NCBI GenBank assembly: GCA_002224055.1
Contig: AZLU01000112.1
Coordinates: 43,394-107,393 of the forward strand
Source: Pezizomycotina sp. ARF18
Taxonomy: Eukaryota > Ascomycota
Direction: 5' to 3'
DNA length: 64,000 nt
A program made the translations under genes and the position numbers. Below, in pieces: positions 1 to 11,622 of the stretch. The notes below the pieces were generated by a model. It was not told the DNA's origin. It ran no database searches and saw only the letters and a list, made by a program, of their open reading frames with translations. The number at the start of each line of letters is the position of its first letter. The stretch's first letter is position 1.

Positions 1-453
1 TATCTTATTTAAAGAATCAGCCTAGACTAACACAAAACCACTTTAGGCATCTGGTACTTGGAATTCAGAGCAGCGAAGCACCACAATCTGTCGTCGCGAC
101 TATCAACGGTGAACTCAAGTAGGGACAAAGATATAAGGAATGCAGTACATTAAATTAAGAAGTTATATATACGGTGCTTAATTATAATGCAATAGAAAAT
201 AAAACGCCGTTAGGCATATTCTCAATTTTGATGAACGGCGGCTGCTCCCTCGCCAGTTACGATAGTAGGATGTCACAGGCCAGCTACGAAGTCTTAATAT
301 TCATTGGCGTGGTTAAAGAAAGGTATCCTTCTTCCGCCAATTTCATTCACGTAGTGGAAGCTCTCAATATAATCTGAAAATTCAGCGGTTCAAAAGGGAT
401 ATATTGGATTTTCAGACAGAAAAGCTCCAAGATATACACAGCAGCAGATCAAT

Positions 454-607
454 TTAGAGCGATCCACCAACAACAATTCTATCTTGCGTAGCTAAGCCCT
501 CTATATCTTCCGGTGTTCCAATCTGTAAACTTGCGTAAGCTCCAGTTGTCGCATTAAAATGTGTTGCCGTATACTCCAGATCCTCCCCATTATAAATCGT
601 ATCCAAT
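454..607 (-). CDS. possible terminal exon of an unrecognised protein
   Basis: An open stretch of about 48 codons on the minus strand follows a pyrimidine-rich TTTCAG acceptor and ends at a TAA. It reads as ordinary soluble protein (...YNGEDLEYTATHFNATTG..., ending DRIVVGGSL), unlike the low-complexity translations around it. I do not recognise the family. The upstream exon would have to lie between about 620 and 970, where the sequence is rich in A and T runs and I could not place it. It lies just downstream of the eS30 gene on the same strand. It could be chance. Confidence 0.3.
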
Positions 608-976
608 CTGAAAGGGAGAGAGGAACAAGAAAACGAGTATCTTGAAAAGAAAAGAAAAAAAAAAAAAAAAAAAAAACTCCACAAATGAGCTTCGCCGTAT
701 TATTTTCCGAAAAAGAAATGCATCATAGTTTTTTTTTTTTTTTTTTCTCGCTAGGGAGAAAGACGTAGAGAGGTCCGATATTTTGATTATGGATCTGTAT
801 GACAAGTCCTGATTGTGTGTATATGTGAAAAGAGAAACGACAAAACACCCAATATTACATTTATAATAAAGAAAAACCCAAGAAAGAAAGCCGATGAAAC
901 CGAGAAAAGAAAAGCAGAAAAGCGGTAGAAGAAAAGCGGAAAACGTAAAAGACAAGACCGAAAAGTAAAAAGTCGT

Positions 977-1390
977 TTACGATCCGGGGTTCGGGTTCAT
1001 CTGTAATCGCCAAATGTCAGCATTATGGTTCCCGTTTTATATCGTCCAAACCGTAGTATTCAGGTAGCTATGTTTGGTAACCACCTTTCTCTTTCCACCG
1101 GTCAGGGTAACGTTAACGAAGCGGCGGGTGTAGAGGATTCTCTTCTTGGCGCGCCCTTCGGCGTCTTCTTTTTTCCTGGGGTTCGACCTATAATTTCCAC
1201 ACGAGACCAACGATCAGCATTCCTGTATCCTTATATTCTTCTTCCTTCCTCTCCCTTTCATTTTTCCCCTTTCTTTCTCTTATTTCAGTGGAAGACGTCT
1301 GGAGCAGCGGGTGGCGAATTATCCGTTTACCTTCGGGTCTGAGACTTGACTTTGCCGGCACGGGCGAGGGATCCGTGAACTTTTTCCCAT
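977..1390 (-). CDS. RPS30: 40S ribosomal protein eS30
   Basis: Small basic protein of the 40S subunit near the decoding region. There are three exons on the minus strand: 1331-1390, 1085-1187 and 977-1000. Exon 1 gives MGK-VHGSLARAGKVKSQT. Exon 2 gives VEPQEKKKTPKG and RAKKRILYTRRFVNVTLTGG. Exon 3 gives MNPNPGS and a stop. The introns have GT-AG ends, and the last has a GCTGACA branch site before ATTACAG. The length (about 62 residues) and sequence match fungal eS30, without the ubiquitin-like extension of animal FAU. Four single-base indels are visible: an extra A after ATGGGA, a missing C before the first donor, a missing A in an A run, and a missing C in GGCCGC. These look like consensus errors. 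A palindromic AGGG/CCCT element lies about 250 bases upstream. Confidence 0.93.
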
Positions 1391-2941
1391 GTTGGATTAC
1401 TTTTTAAAAAAAGAGGTGAGCTTGGTTCTTGTTGGAGTAGCTGGTGTTGTTTTGTTGTAGGTTTCGTTGGAAAACGAAAGGGTTGTGATTGTAGGAAGGT
1501 GGTGATGTTTATCGAGTTAACTAGGGGGATTTGTTGTCGATTGATGATTTGCTTGAAAGGGGGGTGGAATAAAAAAAATTTTTTTTTTTTTTTGATTGGG
1601 GGATTGGGGTGAGTATGAAAGAGTGAAGAGATTTTTCTTTTTAGGGTTTCTTAACCCTCCCCTTCGCTGAGTCATTTCCTGAGGCCCCTTATTGGAGCTT
1701 AAGTTTGCTGATCCTGTAACTGCACATAGCCTGTGTACTTCCTAGTACATAGGAACTTCAACTGCTCCGGTTCTTGGCATTTTGTACCACCGAAGCGCAA
1801 GGTTAGGCTGCCTAATCTTCTTCGGAGAAAACTCAATTTAACCGCCGTTCTGCGCTTAAGTTCATGATGGATTTTATGTACGGAGCAGCTAATAAGATAA
1901 GCAATTCATGATACAGACTTGGTATAAAGCACCTTTGCGAAATAAAAAGAACAATCATCAAAGAAGAAAAAGCAGTACACCGTGGAAATGGAAAGAAAAC
2001 AGGCATTGAACAATGCAAGAAGCTCATGGTATTGGGAAAAGAGAAAGGGAAAAAAAAAAAAAAAAAAAAAGTCGTATCTCATCATAAATTCGTAATTCAT
2101 CGTCATCAAGTTTTTATAAAAATTCGCGTCATAAGTTACCGACTCTCGCCGACTGCTTCTTCGCTAACGAAGGAGGGGTGCAGCAGAAGACGCCTTGGTT
2201 AATCATGCTGCTGCTGCTCGAGGGATGCCACCACCCGAGATCGTGGTCGTGACGCCGAATCTTTCGCCGTCGAGGGTGGAACCGCTTGCCTGTGATGGTC
2301 TGGATTGCTGCTCGTCCGGTGTCTTGCACCTGTTGTTGACTCGAGGCCGTCCCTGCGCTGATGGAATGGAACCCGCTGGCATGGAAAATTCTGAGAGAGC
2401 ACGTGGACAAATGTAAGCGAAGAAAGTTCAGATGGTAAAATAAACGAGGAAAAAAAGCGAAACAGAAATAATTCACAGGCGAGAAGCAATGGGTGACACA
2501 CAGAAAGCAATGCATGAGAAATGTTTTATAGAAAACTCCTCGACCGTGTTAATGACGAGGACATGACAGAAGATACGTATGAATGTACTTATGTACGCAT
2601 AGCTAATAGTACATGGTATTGGTGGGCCCCAAAGAAGAAAGTTGGAACAAAGACATAGGAGAAGAACGGCAATATTTACAGCCAAAAGGTCCAAACAAAA
2701 ATGGAAGAAAAGTACACACGGAGATGTTCCTTATCGGGCTCATATGGAGGAGAACCAGAAAAGTATGGGGGACAAATCGATCAAGAATGGAAGATAGACT
2801 TCGCTTTGATGACCCGCGATTTAAAAGCACAAGAATAGATACAGAGTTTAGTTCATCCCTGGTGAAAGGAATGCAATGCTGAATGGAACAAAGGAAAACT
2901 TCCAAAAGAACGAAACCACTTAAAACCAAGCAAATAGAGGC
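1391..2941. other. spacer between eS30 and the Ser-rich gene
   Basis: Contains the eS30 upstream region and A and T runs. A GC-rich patch at about 2200-2370 has a 59-codon minus-strand ORF (start MPAGSIPSAQGRPRV, ending ISGGGIPRAAAA). That patch has coding-like composition, but I see no homology or splice context. Nothing else is recognised. Confidence 0.5.
1642..1658. promoter_or_regulatory. telobox-like palindrome upstream of eS30
   Basis: TAGGGTTTCTTAACCCT, read on the plus strand, is an inverted repeat with AGGGTT and AACCCT arms. In the direction of eS30 it contains AAACCCTAAA, the telomere-repeat-like box known from ribosomal protein promoters in fungi and plants. It is about 250 bases upstream of the eS30 start codon. 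A similar element sits upstream of uL4 at 39931. The function is inferred. Confidence 0.45.
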
Positions 2942-5076
2942 CTAGGATTTCGTACTGCTCAGTTCCAGTGGGTCCGTCCATCTCCTAGCGCTGGAAACTT
3001 CGGTATCCTCTTGATCTCGCGCTTCACTATGTGTGCTCATAACCTCCACCTCCCGCCTACGGTCCCCTGATTCGCTCATACCATCCGTATCAACGCTCGA
3101 TAAGCTCATTGTCGTCATCCCTAAAGCTGGAGTTGCGCTTAGCGGCGGACTGAACGGGTTCAGCGGAATTTGAGGTAGGACGGCGGATATCCTGGGGTTG
3201 TCATTATGGACGACGGAGGGTCGGTTGCGCTAAGCGGCGGACGGTGCGATGAATGTGATGATGCAGTAGAAGGCGACTTTGGTGACGTTTGGATCATTAA
3301 TGCTGGCGGTGACCACGTATACGTGGGCGAATCGTTTTTAACTTGAGCCTGACGAGATTCCCTGGCCATCTCCCTAGCCGCATCCCTAGTCGAAGCAGGT
3401 GGTGACGGAGATGTCGCAACGCTAGAATTCAAACTCAACCTGGATTTCATCGAGAGAAGTGCCGTATCCCTCTGCAACTTCAACAAATTACCATCGCTTG
3501 CCTCCTCGTTTACTACTAGTGAATTTTGGCCGCGAGTCGTCTGACATTGAAAGCATTGGAGAACCAGCCGCTACCGCCGCTGCTATTGCCGCCGATTTGT
3601 TTGTCGACGCTTTCCCCACGGAGTCGGAGGTGGTTCTTTTTCTGCTGCCTTGGTTTCCCTGCTGAGCGCCGCCGACGGCGGTCTTGATAGTGGTATGCTT
3701 TGGGTACTCTGGGCACCGAGACTGCCGACAGCGCTTAGCCTCCGACAGAATCAGGGTTAAAAGATGGCGGCCAGCCCTTATCAATGTAGCTGACGTTGCT
3801 CCCAAAGCTATCTACGGGGGTTTCCGGTCGTAAAACGTGCTCTTGCCGCCGGGACCTGAACTGGTAGTCGATCTTCCGCGCTCGTGCTTCTTGCGGCGCC
3901 TGCCCCTTTCGTCTCCGCTTCCTTTCCCTCGGATATTCATCGGTTTTATTGAGCCAAAGCTTGCGCCGAAATTCTGCGTAGACTTCAATTTCAGTGGCAC
4001 GTCGGGTTCATCGATCTGCTTATTACCATCGGAGCCGCTACCGCTGCTATTCCCGCTTCCGGTTCGCTTCTGCTTGCCCGCGTTTTTAGGCGTAGTGGTC
4101 CCGAGCACTTCCCCTCTGCTATTACGATCCCGTAAGTTATTTTGCTCGACCTCCGAATCATCTTCCGACGCCGAGGCCAAGTAGTTGCTGTGCTTATTTC
4201 GAGAGGACGATCCCGTGCTGCGCGAATCAACGCTATGAGCATGTTTCATAGATCCGTTCATACTCAAGGAAGTGAACAAGGTAGGCCTTGAAGGAGGGGG
4301 AGGCCTAAGCCCGTTTCCGGATGGAGTTGCCCTTTGCTGTTCGGGTCGGTTACCGTAAACGATCCTAGACGCCTCGGCTAATAGGGATGCAGGTAACGTA
4401 TTCAGCTCATCATCCGAGACATTCTCCTCCACATCATTTCCATCACTGGTACGGTAGTGCCTTGCTGCTGCTGCTTCCCCAGTGTCGCTTTTGGATCCAG
4501 GAACTCCTCATCCGTCCAGGGGTTGATATCCCATGTCGTAGGTTTGCAACGTTCGTATTGGAAAAGTCTCTCGGAGACACAAGCTCGTCGACTGAAGTGA
4601 CGGAATGGTGCGATGGTTGCCTCCCTTGTTTCAGGAACCACGCTATCCCGCTGCCGCCTCCACTACTCTCGCGCCGGCGGTCCATTCCGTTAGCGTTGTT
4701 GCCAAAACTCCTGGCGTTGATACTGATCCTCGAACCGTTTCCGTAACCACCGAACCAGCATCGTCAGCGAACGACGATCGTCGAATCTGCGATGATTCCG
4801 CGGCGAGTATTCGTCGCTCCTCCTCCATATTTCTCGCTCCGTGTTCCAAAGCTGCCTTTCTAATTCGAATACGACTTTCTGTTCGGAGAGCAGTAATTCC
4901 TGCCGGGCCACCAACGTCACCGCCTGGCTCCGGTACCGGTGCACTAGCGATAGCAGCCGCGAGGAACTGATGCCACTAATATTCGCGCATTCGGATGCAT
5001 TATCTAGCTGATGAGGTAGGGACGTGACGGAGGACCTTGGTGGTAGAGGGAAGTCCATATTCGACGGAGAAGCCAT
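2942..5076 (-). CDS. large Ser-rich protein with N-terminal Trp/Glu helix, unknown function
   Basis: A coding region of about 700 codons, read across several frames. It starts at ATG 5076 (MASPSNMDFPLPPRSSVTS) and ends with WTDPLELSSTKS at 2942. Residues about 35-90 form a predicted amphipathic helix with the block ERQLWNTEREIWRRSDEY. The rest is disordered: Ser/Gly/Asn-rich (GSGNSSGSGSDGNKQ), basic patches (RRRKKHERGRS), a Ser/Pro segment and an acidic tail. There is one WDINPWTDEEFLD motif near the middle. I see no enzymatic domain, signal peptide or membrane segment. The helix resembles that of the protein at 13621-15156, so the two may be diverged paralogues. At least four frame changes are visible. 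The composition suggests a cytoskeletal or scaffold protein, but this is only a guess. Confidence 0.65.
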
Positions 5077-8000
5077 GCGGAAGAGATGTCGAATTCCTAT
5101 CCTAACGATCTGGGGGTTAAGAAAAAAAAAAAAATGGAGACCGTCCAATAAAAAAGCGCCCTCGACGTTAAAAGATATATAAAAGAAAAGAAAAAAGGAA
5201 CCGGAACTTGTTCGTATTCCAGTGCGAACGTAACGGTCTAGAAACTCGTCGAGCGAAGAAAAAAAAGAAAAAGAGAAAAGGTTTAACGGTGGCCTGATGC
5301 CACCTATTCCCTTTTTATTCCCGTCCCTCGAAGAAAAAAAAATGTTCGATTGAAGATGTTTTGTTGAATTTTTCTTTTTTTTGTTTCCCTTCTTTTATGC
5401 CTGCAAGTTTCAGTCCCCGGAAAATCCCCCGAAACCCTGTGATCTGCCGTTTCCGAAGTAGGGAACTATCCTGAGCGATGCCGTTAGAAAGAGAAGAGGG
5501 ACGAACAAAAAGACTGGTAAGAGAAGAGAGAAAGGGGAGGAGATGATGAGTATATATCGAATTCGATGCGTTATAAGGGGGTTAGTTAGTGGAAGGAATT
5601 AATTGGGGGTTTTTTTTTACCCTCTAAAACAACAACAAAAAAAAAAAAAAAAAAAAAAAAAAGAAATCGCTCTATTCTTCTCTTTCCTATTTCTCTGCTT
5701 TACTTTACTACTTTAACCCCCGAACGTCAAAAAAAAAAAAAAAAAAAAAAAAGAGACAATAAAATAACCAGTAGCGTGATGCAAGACTACCTATTAACTA
5801 GCGAGAACTAAAATTGCCTATTTTACTCCTAGTAGTGCTTGGGGGTTTACTTCCTGTTGTTGTGCATGTGCCTTGCAATTGTGTGGAGACTGCGAAAAGC
5901 GAAAAAAGCGACCACAAGCAAAAAGGAAAGTGAACGCAGCAAAGATGTATCAAACGCCTCCAAAAGCAGAATTCCAAGGCGGGAGGGGGGTTTGAGAAGA
6001 GAGAAAAAAAAAAGGCGCCTCCAAGGAGAAATTTTTCACGCAAAAAAAAGGGAGATCCACTTCTTCTTCTTCTCCTTGCTAAGTGTTGTAAGGCCAACGG
6101 TGAAAGAAGTATACAAGAGGAAGAGTTACTTACTTGTGTCCTCTCTGTAGGTCTTCTCTTATAGATTGAACTCTAGAGAGACCGTCTTTGATGATGGTTC
6201 TGAATGTCTTCCTTTAATATCCTGGAATTTCGCAAGATATGCCTGGTCGGGTCTTTTTTTGGTAATCGTTCGTCTAAAAGAAACAAGAAAGAGAAGTGGA
6301 GACTTTTAGTGGAAGGCACTAAGGCAGCAGCTAACGACGATGAATAGAATAAATTAAACAAGTAAATAATAATAATAATATAACCTCCGAAGAAGGATGA
6401 CGATACTAGTCAGATCGATTGCACACTGCAGTGTGTAATCTTATTAGAAAGTATGATTACTTGCAAATTTACAATTTTATAAAAATAGATATTATTACTT
6501 CCTACTTGAGTATTAATGTAATACTGATATCGTCTGTTTTATCTCTTCTGTAACCGAGAAAAAGGGAAAATAGAAAACGAAAAGGAATATTAATTAATAT
6601 TAATACGCAAAATCGCGCGATAAGAAACGAAACGTTCGGTCAAAAGTGTAGGGTCTTTAATCCGGTTAATATAAAAACAATAATAATATTTTATACAAAG
6701 AATACCCTGGATAGCAAGTATAGTACACATCACGATGAAATTGCAACATTCAGGGACAAAGCAAGTAATGGATGTCTCCGTTGTTGTCGTCGAAAATTGT
6801 TTTTTTTATTATTATTGACGAATTATTTATTTCTTTATTTTAATATCTGTCTTGGTCTTTCTCTTTTGATTAAATGTTGGAATACGCAATTTCCCTCAAC
6901 GAATTTATTCACCAACCTAAGGTATATAAAATCATCACTTCAAGTTGATCAATTGAGTCAGCAGTACTTATATTTGAGTGTTCAATTATATTTATCTCCT
7001 TAGAGAGACAGAAGCTCAATGCCGGATACTCTGTATAGTCGCCAACTATTATCATTTCTTCTCCTACTATTAGCCTTATCTTCATACAGAAATTTCCCGA
7101 AGGTGCCTTTTTTAAAATGCACGACGACAGGTCAAGTAGTTGGCAAGGGGATTGAATAGAAGAGAGAGAGGGGGGACTGCAAAAAGGATACTGAACTCTG
7201 CTCTGGGACTTGTGGAACCCCTCCAAATGCAATGCAAGAGCCAGGGTGGATCGTTGAGGGATAAACCCGGCGGATTTCGAGATGACAAAAAAGGGTGCTC
7301 AATGTATGCCCAGCTCCTTTATCGTTAAACGGATGCAGATTATAAGGGGAAGAGGCAATTCTCCACTGCGCGTCAAGCAGTTTGTCTCCACCGTCAAATG
7401 TTTTTAAAAAACAAAAGGTAAAAGGAGCCAACGAGCACTTGCGTTCGAAAGCGGACCGTGGTGGCTTTTCATTATCTGCACGATTTAGGCTAGTAGACAG
7501 AAAGAAACTGCCCCACACTTTGAGTTCGAGTCCGCGGCGAAACGGGATTTTTTTAAACCCACCGAGCTAACGGGATATATCTCGCTGTCTGCTGCTCTCA
7601 TGGCTACGGCTCACCTGCTGCTAAGTCGATCTGATTGCCGACATCCTCGCAGGATTTAGATATCCAATGTATATTGGGGCAGCACAACCATAATCATGAG
7701 CAACCATATTTACTTGGCTCAACGTCGAAGTAAAGATAGGGCAATGCCGAAAAGCATATCAGAGCTTTATTTCACCTTCTTGGTTCGCACCACATGACGG
7801 AAGATCCGCCCACTTGCTCATTTAAAAATAAAGTATCGATATCCAAGTTTTTCGCTAAACGTTCTAGACATAGAAGTTGGGAACTGCAAAAACGCCTAGA
7901 CTTTTCTCTTGAGCAAATTTCCGGTTGAGTCCCACCGTCGATTATTTCTTTTGCTTGAGGAAGGTGGAGTAAAAAAAAAAAATATCGAAGATTTTGGATT

Positions 8001-8981
8001 TAATTTATCCGTACGGCTCCACGATAATGTTCTATCTTTAGGTGATTTTGTGGGGTAAACGCTACTCTATACCCGTTCGGAAGTCTCACGCGCGCCATGA
8101 TTGATCGGAAATGTTGACGTGCTGAAAGAAAAACAAAAAAGCACAGACCAGTTCAATTTTTACGGATGGCACGAAATATATTAAACGCGTTCATGCAAAA
8201 ACAATATTAGAAAGCGTGGCTCCGAAGAAAAGATCTACACGTTTCCTTCACTATAAAATTCATTGATTCGAGGAGAAACGTTCGGACACGTTTTATCGCA
8301 ATTGCGTTTGATTCTTCCTCTCGCTTAGCTTAGACTAATTTAACACAGAATAGGCAGAATAGAAAAAGTCCTAACCTTTCCCGGCCCGTTAGGAGGGGGT
8401 TTCAGTTCGTATAGCTGCCTATAGGCTTATACGCGGGGTTTTTTTTGTCGAGAGAGCTCTTCGGATTTTTGTTAAAAAGCTCGAAGGGCCTTACACTTGC
8501 AGATCCTCATACGAGTTGTCGCAACTTCGAGACATCTGCCTTCTTTTTTCCCTTTCGGCCGGGGACGCTGGGCGACTGAAAAGGTTTTGTAATTCTCCAC
8601 AGTTGCGAAACAATACGCATTAACGATATCTTAGTTTCCTGGTAAGTATTCTATGAATAGATTGGGAAATAGTCAGGATGGCTCACTTGTTGTGCCGTTT
8701 AGGCTCTACCTAAGACGTCGTTTATCTGCGGTAGAAAACTTCATGATGGAATGTCTTCTTTATATGAATTATGTTTCTAAATCAATCTCGTAGATCGCCT
8801 TGTATGCATATGTTAAAACGTTCCATCGCGAATGTGTCAAAAAAACCTGAAATAACAATTACTAATTACTCTAATTTTCTAACTGCCTTCTATATCTCCC
8901 AAATCGAAACGAAGAGTAAAGATCCAATATCTCCACTCACTCGCATGAAAACAAAAAGAAAACACCCATCAAAACCACACT
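5077..8981. other. gene-poor AT-rich spacer
   Basis: About 3.9 kb with no coding region I can support. It holds long A tracts (about 5637-5663 and 5729-5751), ATT/ATA-rich stretches (6360-6600) and a 128-codon minus-strand ORF (7132-7518) with no recognisable motif, which I regard as chance. Confidence 0.6.
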
Positions 8982-9534
8982 CTACAGCTTCCCACTAACC
9001 ATCCACCACACCTTCGTCCCGCCATTCCCAGCAGCGCAAAAATCGCCGGCTGGTGCAAAATACTCCCATAATACTCCCCCTCCGTCGGCTTACTACTCTT
9101 CCTATACCCAATCGCATAACACAACCCTACCAACTAAAAACGCCGCACCCAGGGCCGCCGTAGCTACCGGCCACTCGAGCCCCGCGATGGCGCCGAACGT
9201 CAGAAAGCCGGGGAGGGACTCGAGGTAGTTACTGTGCGCGCGCTGGGCGCAGTTGAACTCGTACTTCTCGCGGGAAAGTAGAGGGCCTCGACGGCGGTGG
9301 CGTAGCAGTTCGGGTAGGGGACTTTGGCGGCTTTGCGAGCGCCGCCGACGTAGATGGAGTGCCACATGTTTACGATGCCAGCGCGACGCCAACGGCGAGA
9401 CGTAGCTATTTAATATAATGTTAGTAAAAAAAAAAAAATAGAGCCTTGGAGCAGAGATATTCATCGTTTTAAGACGAATTAACTTGTAAGAACGAAACTT
9501 ACGTATATTCGGCGGGTAAAGCTATCGTAGTCAT
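8982..9534 (-). CDS. MAPEG-family microsomal glutathione S-transferase 3-like protein
   Basis: Membrane-bound glutathione transferase/peroxidase of the MAPEG superfamily, acting in the ER or outer mitochondrial membrane on lipid hydroperoxides and xenobiotics. Exon 1 (9503-9534) reads MTTIALPAEYT. A GT-AG intron of about 97 bases follows, then exon 2 up to 9405. The family signature REKYEFNCAQRAHSNYLE is intact. It is followed by two hydrophobic helices (LPGFLTFGAIAGLEWPVATA; ALGAAFLVGRVVYAIGY), the conserved GYRKSSKPTEGEYYGS loop, and a last helix ending KVWWMVSGKL. The length is about 147 residues, typical of MGST3. There are single-base shifts near the second-helix start, around the Tyr-Ala-Ile-Gly motif and near the C terminus. 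The neighbours are unrelated. Confidence 0.88.
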
Positions 9535-11622
9535 TTGGAATGATCGTGTGCGCTCAAAAAGGCTTGAATTTGGTTAATGGAAAGAAGAGTTGCGAGGTTT
9601 TTGCGGTTACCGGGTTCGCTTGAAAATTTGGTCTTGCGATACCTTTCTCTTCGGCTAAAAACGCTCTATATCGTTGTAATGAATGTAAAGATTGCAATTG
9701 TTCGATGATGGAATTCGAAGGAGCGGTATTGGGCTGATATAAAGCCAGGAAAAGAGGACCTCGATAGCCCTATTTAAAGTGTTTCAGACTGGCAATTGAA
9801 TTACGCGGCTTTTCAATATCGAAAATTCTTTCTCAAAATTTCAATATCCCCTTTTTTTCTCTCCTAGATATAGTCTTTGTCGCCGTTCCAGCGTAGAAAT
9901 CTTTCAAGCAGTCGCGACTCGGGGGATCTTTAAGTTCCGTGGTAGTACCTGGTGCAGGAAACTCCGGTGGTTTGGTTAGAATCTTATCCGGTAGATTGTC
10001 GCGGATGGGCCGGGGGAGTTAAGGAGCTCTAAACCACAATAAATAGACCGCGGGGCAACTCAAAAGTCCAGTGCCACGAAGAAAACCGCCGGGGCAAGTC
10101 CCCTTTGGCTGCGAAATCAAAGCAACCGCTCCCTTGTATTGAAACAGGCCACCGTTGCTTCAGAAGGACAACGAAGCCTGTGGAAAAAAAACAAGCGCTA
10201 GGCCTCGAAGCTAGGTTGCGTCGTCCTTTCAGTGGATGCTTTTTAACTGAGTCGCAACGACGACAAGATACAGGTGCGCCCTGGCTTGTTAGCATGTTAA
10301 TCTTTGATCCGAAATTTGCGGGTTCGCGGTCTCTTTCGGTTGACGGCGAAAGGAGCCGGGGAAATATCTTTTATCGCAAGGATAACATGATGCTATAGTG
10401 CAAAACCGGTGTCAGATAATAAGTCGGGTTGTAAACTGAGGGTAATATAAAAGCTGCGAACGTCCACAACCAAAATCAACAAAGGAAAACATTGTGAAGG
10501 TTGTAAATACACGACCTAACAAAATGGTCCATATATCAGGAGGAAAAGGATTTTTCAAGGATCAGTCCTGTGCGACATAAAACAGAGACCTGAACGGCCT
10601 TTTAAGTATTCATCCATTACTTCATTTGGTCCGAATGATATTCTAAAGAAAAAACTAAAACGCGATTTCAGACTTGGTTGGCGTGATTTGGCTCATCGTG
10701 ATAATGGAAGCGACATGCATTCCGTGTAGAATGTTTCGGAGTCCGTGCGCGCACGTTTACAGCGATTGAGAAAGAAAATTGTGCCATTTCTAGCCGTCCC
10801 TGTTCAAGGGCAAAGAGCACTTAGCCTCAGGAACCCATTTTGCATGAATGGAATCGTCTCCATGATCAGTGGCGATTGTAGTGGCGATTGTAGTGGCGAT
10901 TGTAATTTGATAAGCTCGCGCTCTTTGATTAGTTCCTGCAGTTTTCAAATCCTTGTGCAATGCTTCTTTCATTTCCATACCGCTTCCCTCCCTCGCTTCG
11001 ATCCATATGTAGGCTAAACGAGTACCTGTACCAGGGGAAGACTCCAGATGTATTTCCTTTTAAAATCTAAATGATCAGTGACCCACATGTCATGCAAGAT
11101 AGGCATCCACTAACAGAAGGTATACGTAAGTTATATAGACTGCGCCTTCCGGAGGTAAAAGGAAACAACAAGAGGAGATAAAAAGCCGGCCTTAATCTCG
11201 TCCTTTGCTATAGCATTTATCCTCCGCCGGTAGCGGCAGTTTTCATAGTAATAAGGGAATATCCACAGTAACCCAATGTTAGGAATGTTTGACGAGAGAT
11301 ACTTACTATCTTCCCCACATCGATTATTACTATAAGAACAAGATTCGTGCCTGCCATGTGAAATTGAAGTTTTTTAGTGGACGGCTCGGCATTTATACTA
11401 CCTCAATCGCCATTATTTCTTCCTTTCCTCTCCTCCTTCTTCCTCCTCGACTAACAACCAACCCACCGCACACCAACGATCCGAACATTCAATCGTTGAA
11501 TCTTGCAGTAGATAAAAGGGAGAGGTGAATACCTACGAGCCTATATATCCCAATCCCTCCAGTAACCGGAAGAATCCCAAAGCAATAGCACACAAATCCT
11601 CCGCGTAACCCAAAGATCAACA
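9535..11622. other. spacer with a small minisatellite
   Basis: About 2.1 kb separating the glutathione transferase from the dehydrogenase (divergent promoters). Overlapping ORFs on both strands at 10029-10398 have no recognisable motif. A 12-base tandem repeat lies at 10869-10904. Confidence 0.55.
10869..10904. repeat. 12-base tandem repeat, three copies
   Basis: Three perfect copies of GTGGCGATTGTA in the spacer upstream of the dehydrogenase gene. The period is divisible by three, but no supported gene covers it. Confidence 0.85.

Noticed and set aside
1025-1342. 105-codon plus-strand ORF
   Set aside because: Antisense of eS30, which is unambiguous on the minus strand.
977-1390. Pseudogene interpretation of the frame-broken genes
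   Set aside because: Essential single-copy genes would all have to be dead at once while splice sites and motifs remain; consensus error explains it better.
7510-7545. AGTTCGAGTCC resembles a tRNA B box
   Set aside because: The flanking bases do not form a T stem and no A box or acceptor stem fits at the right distance.
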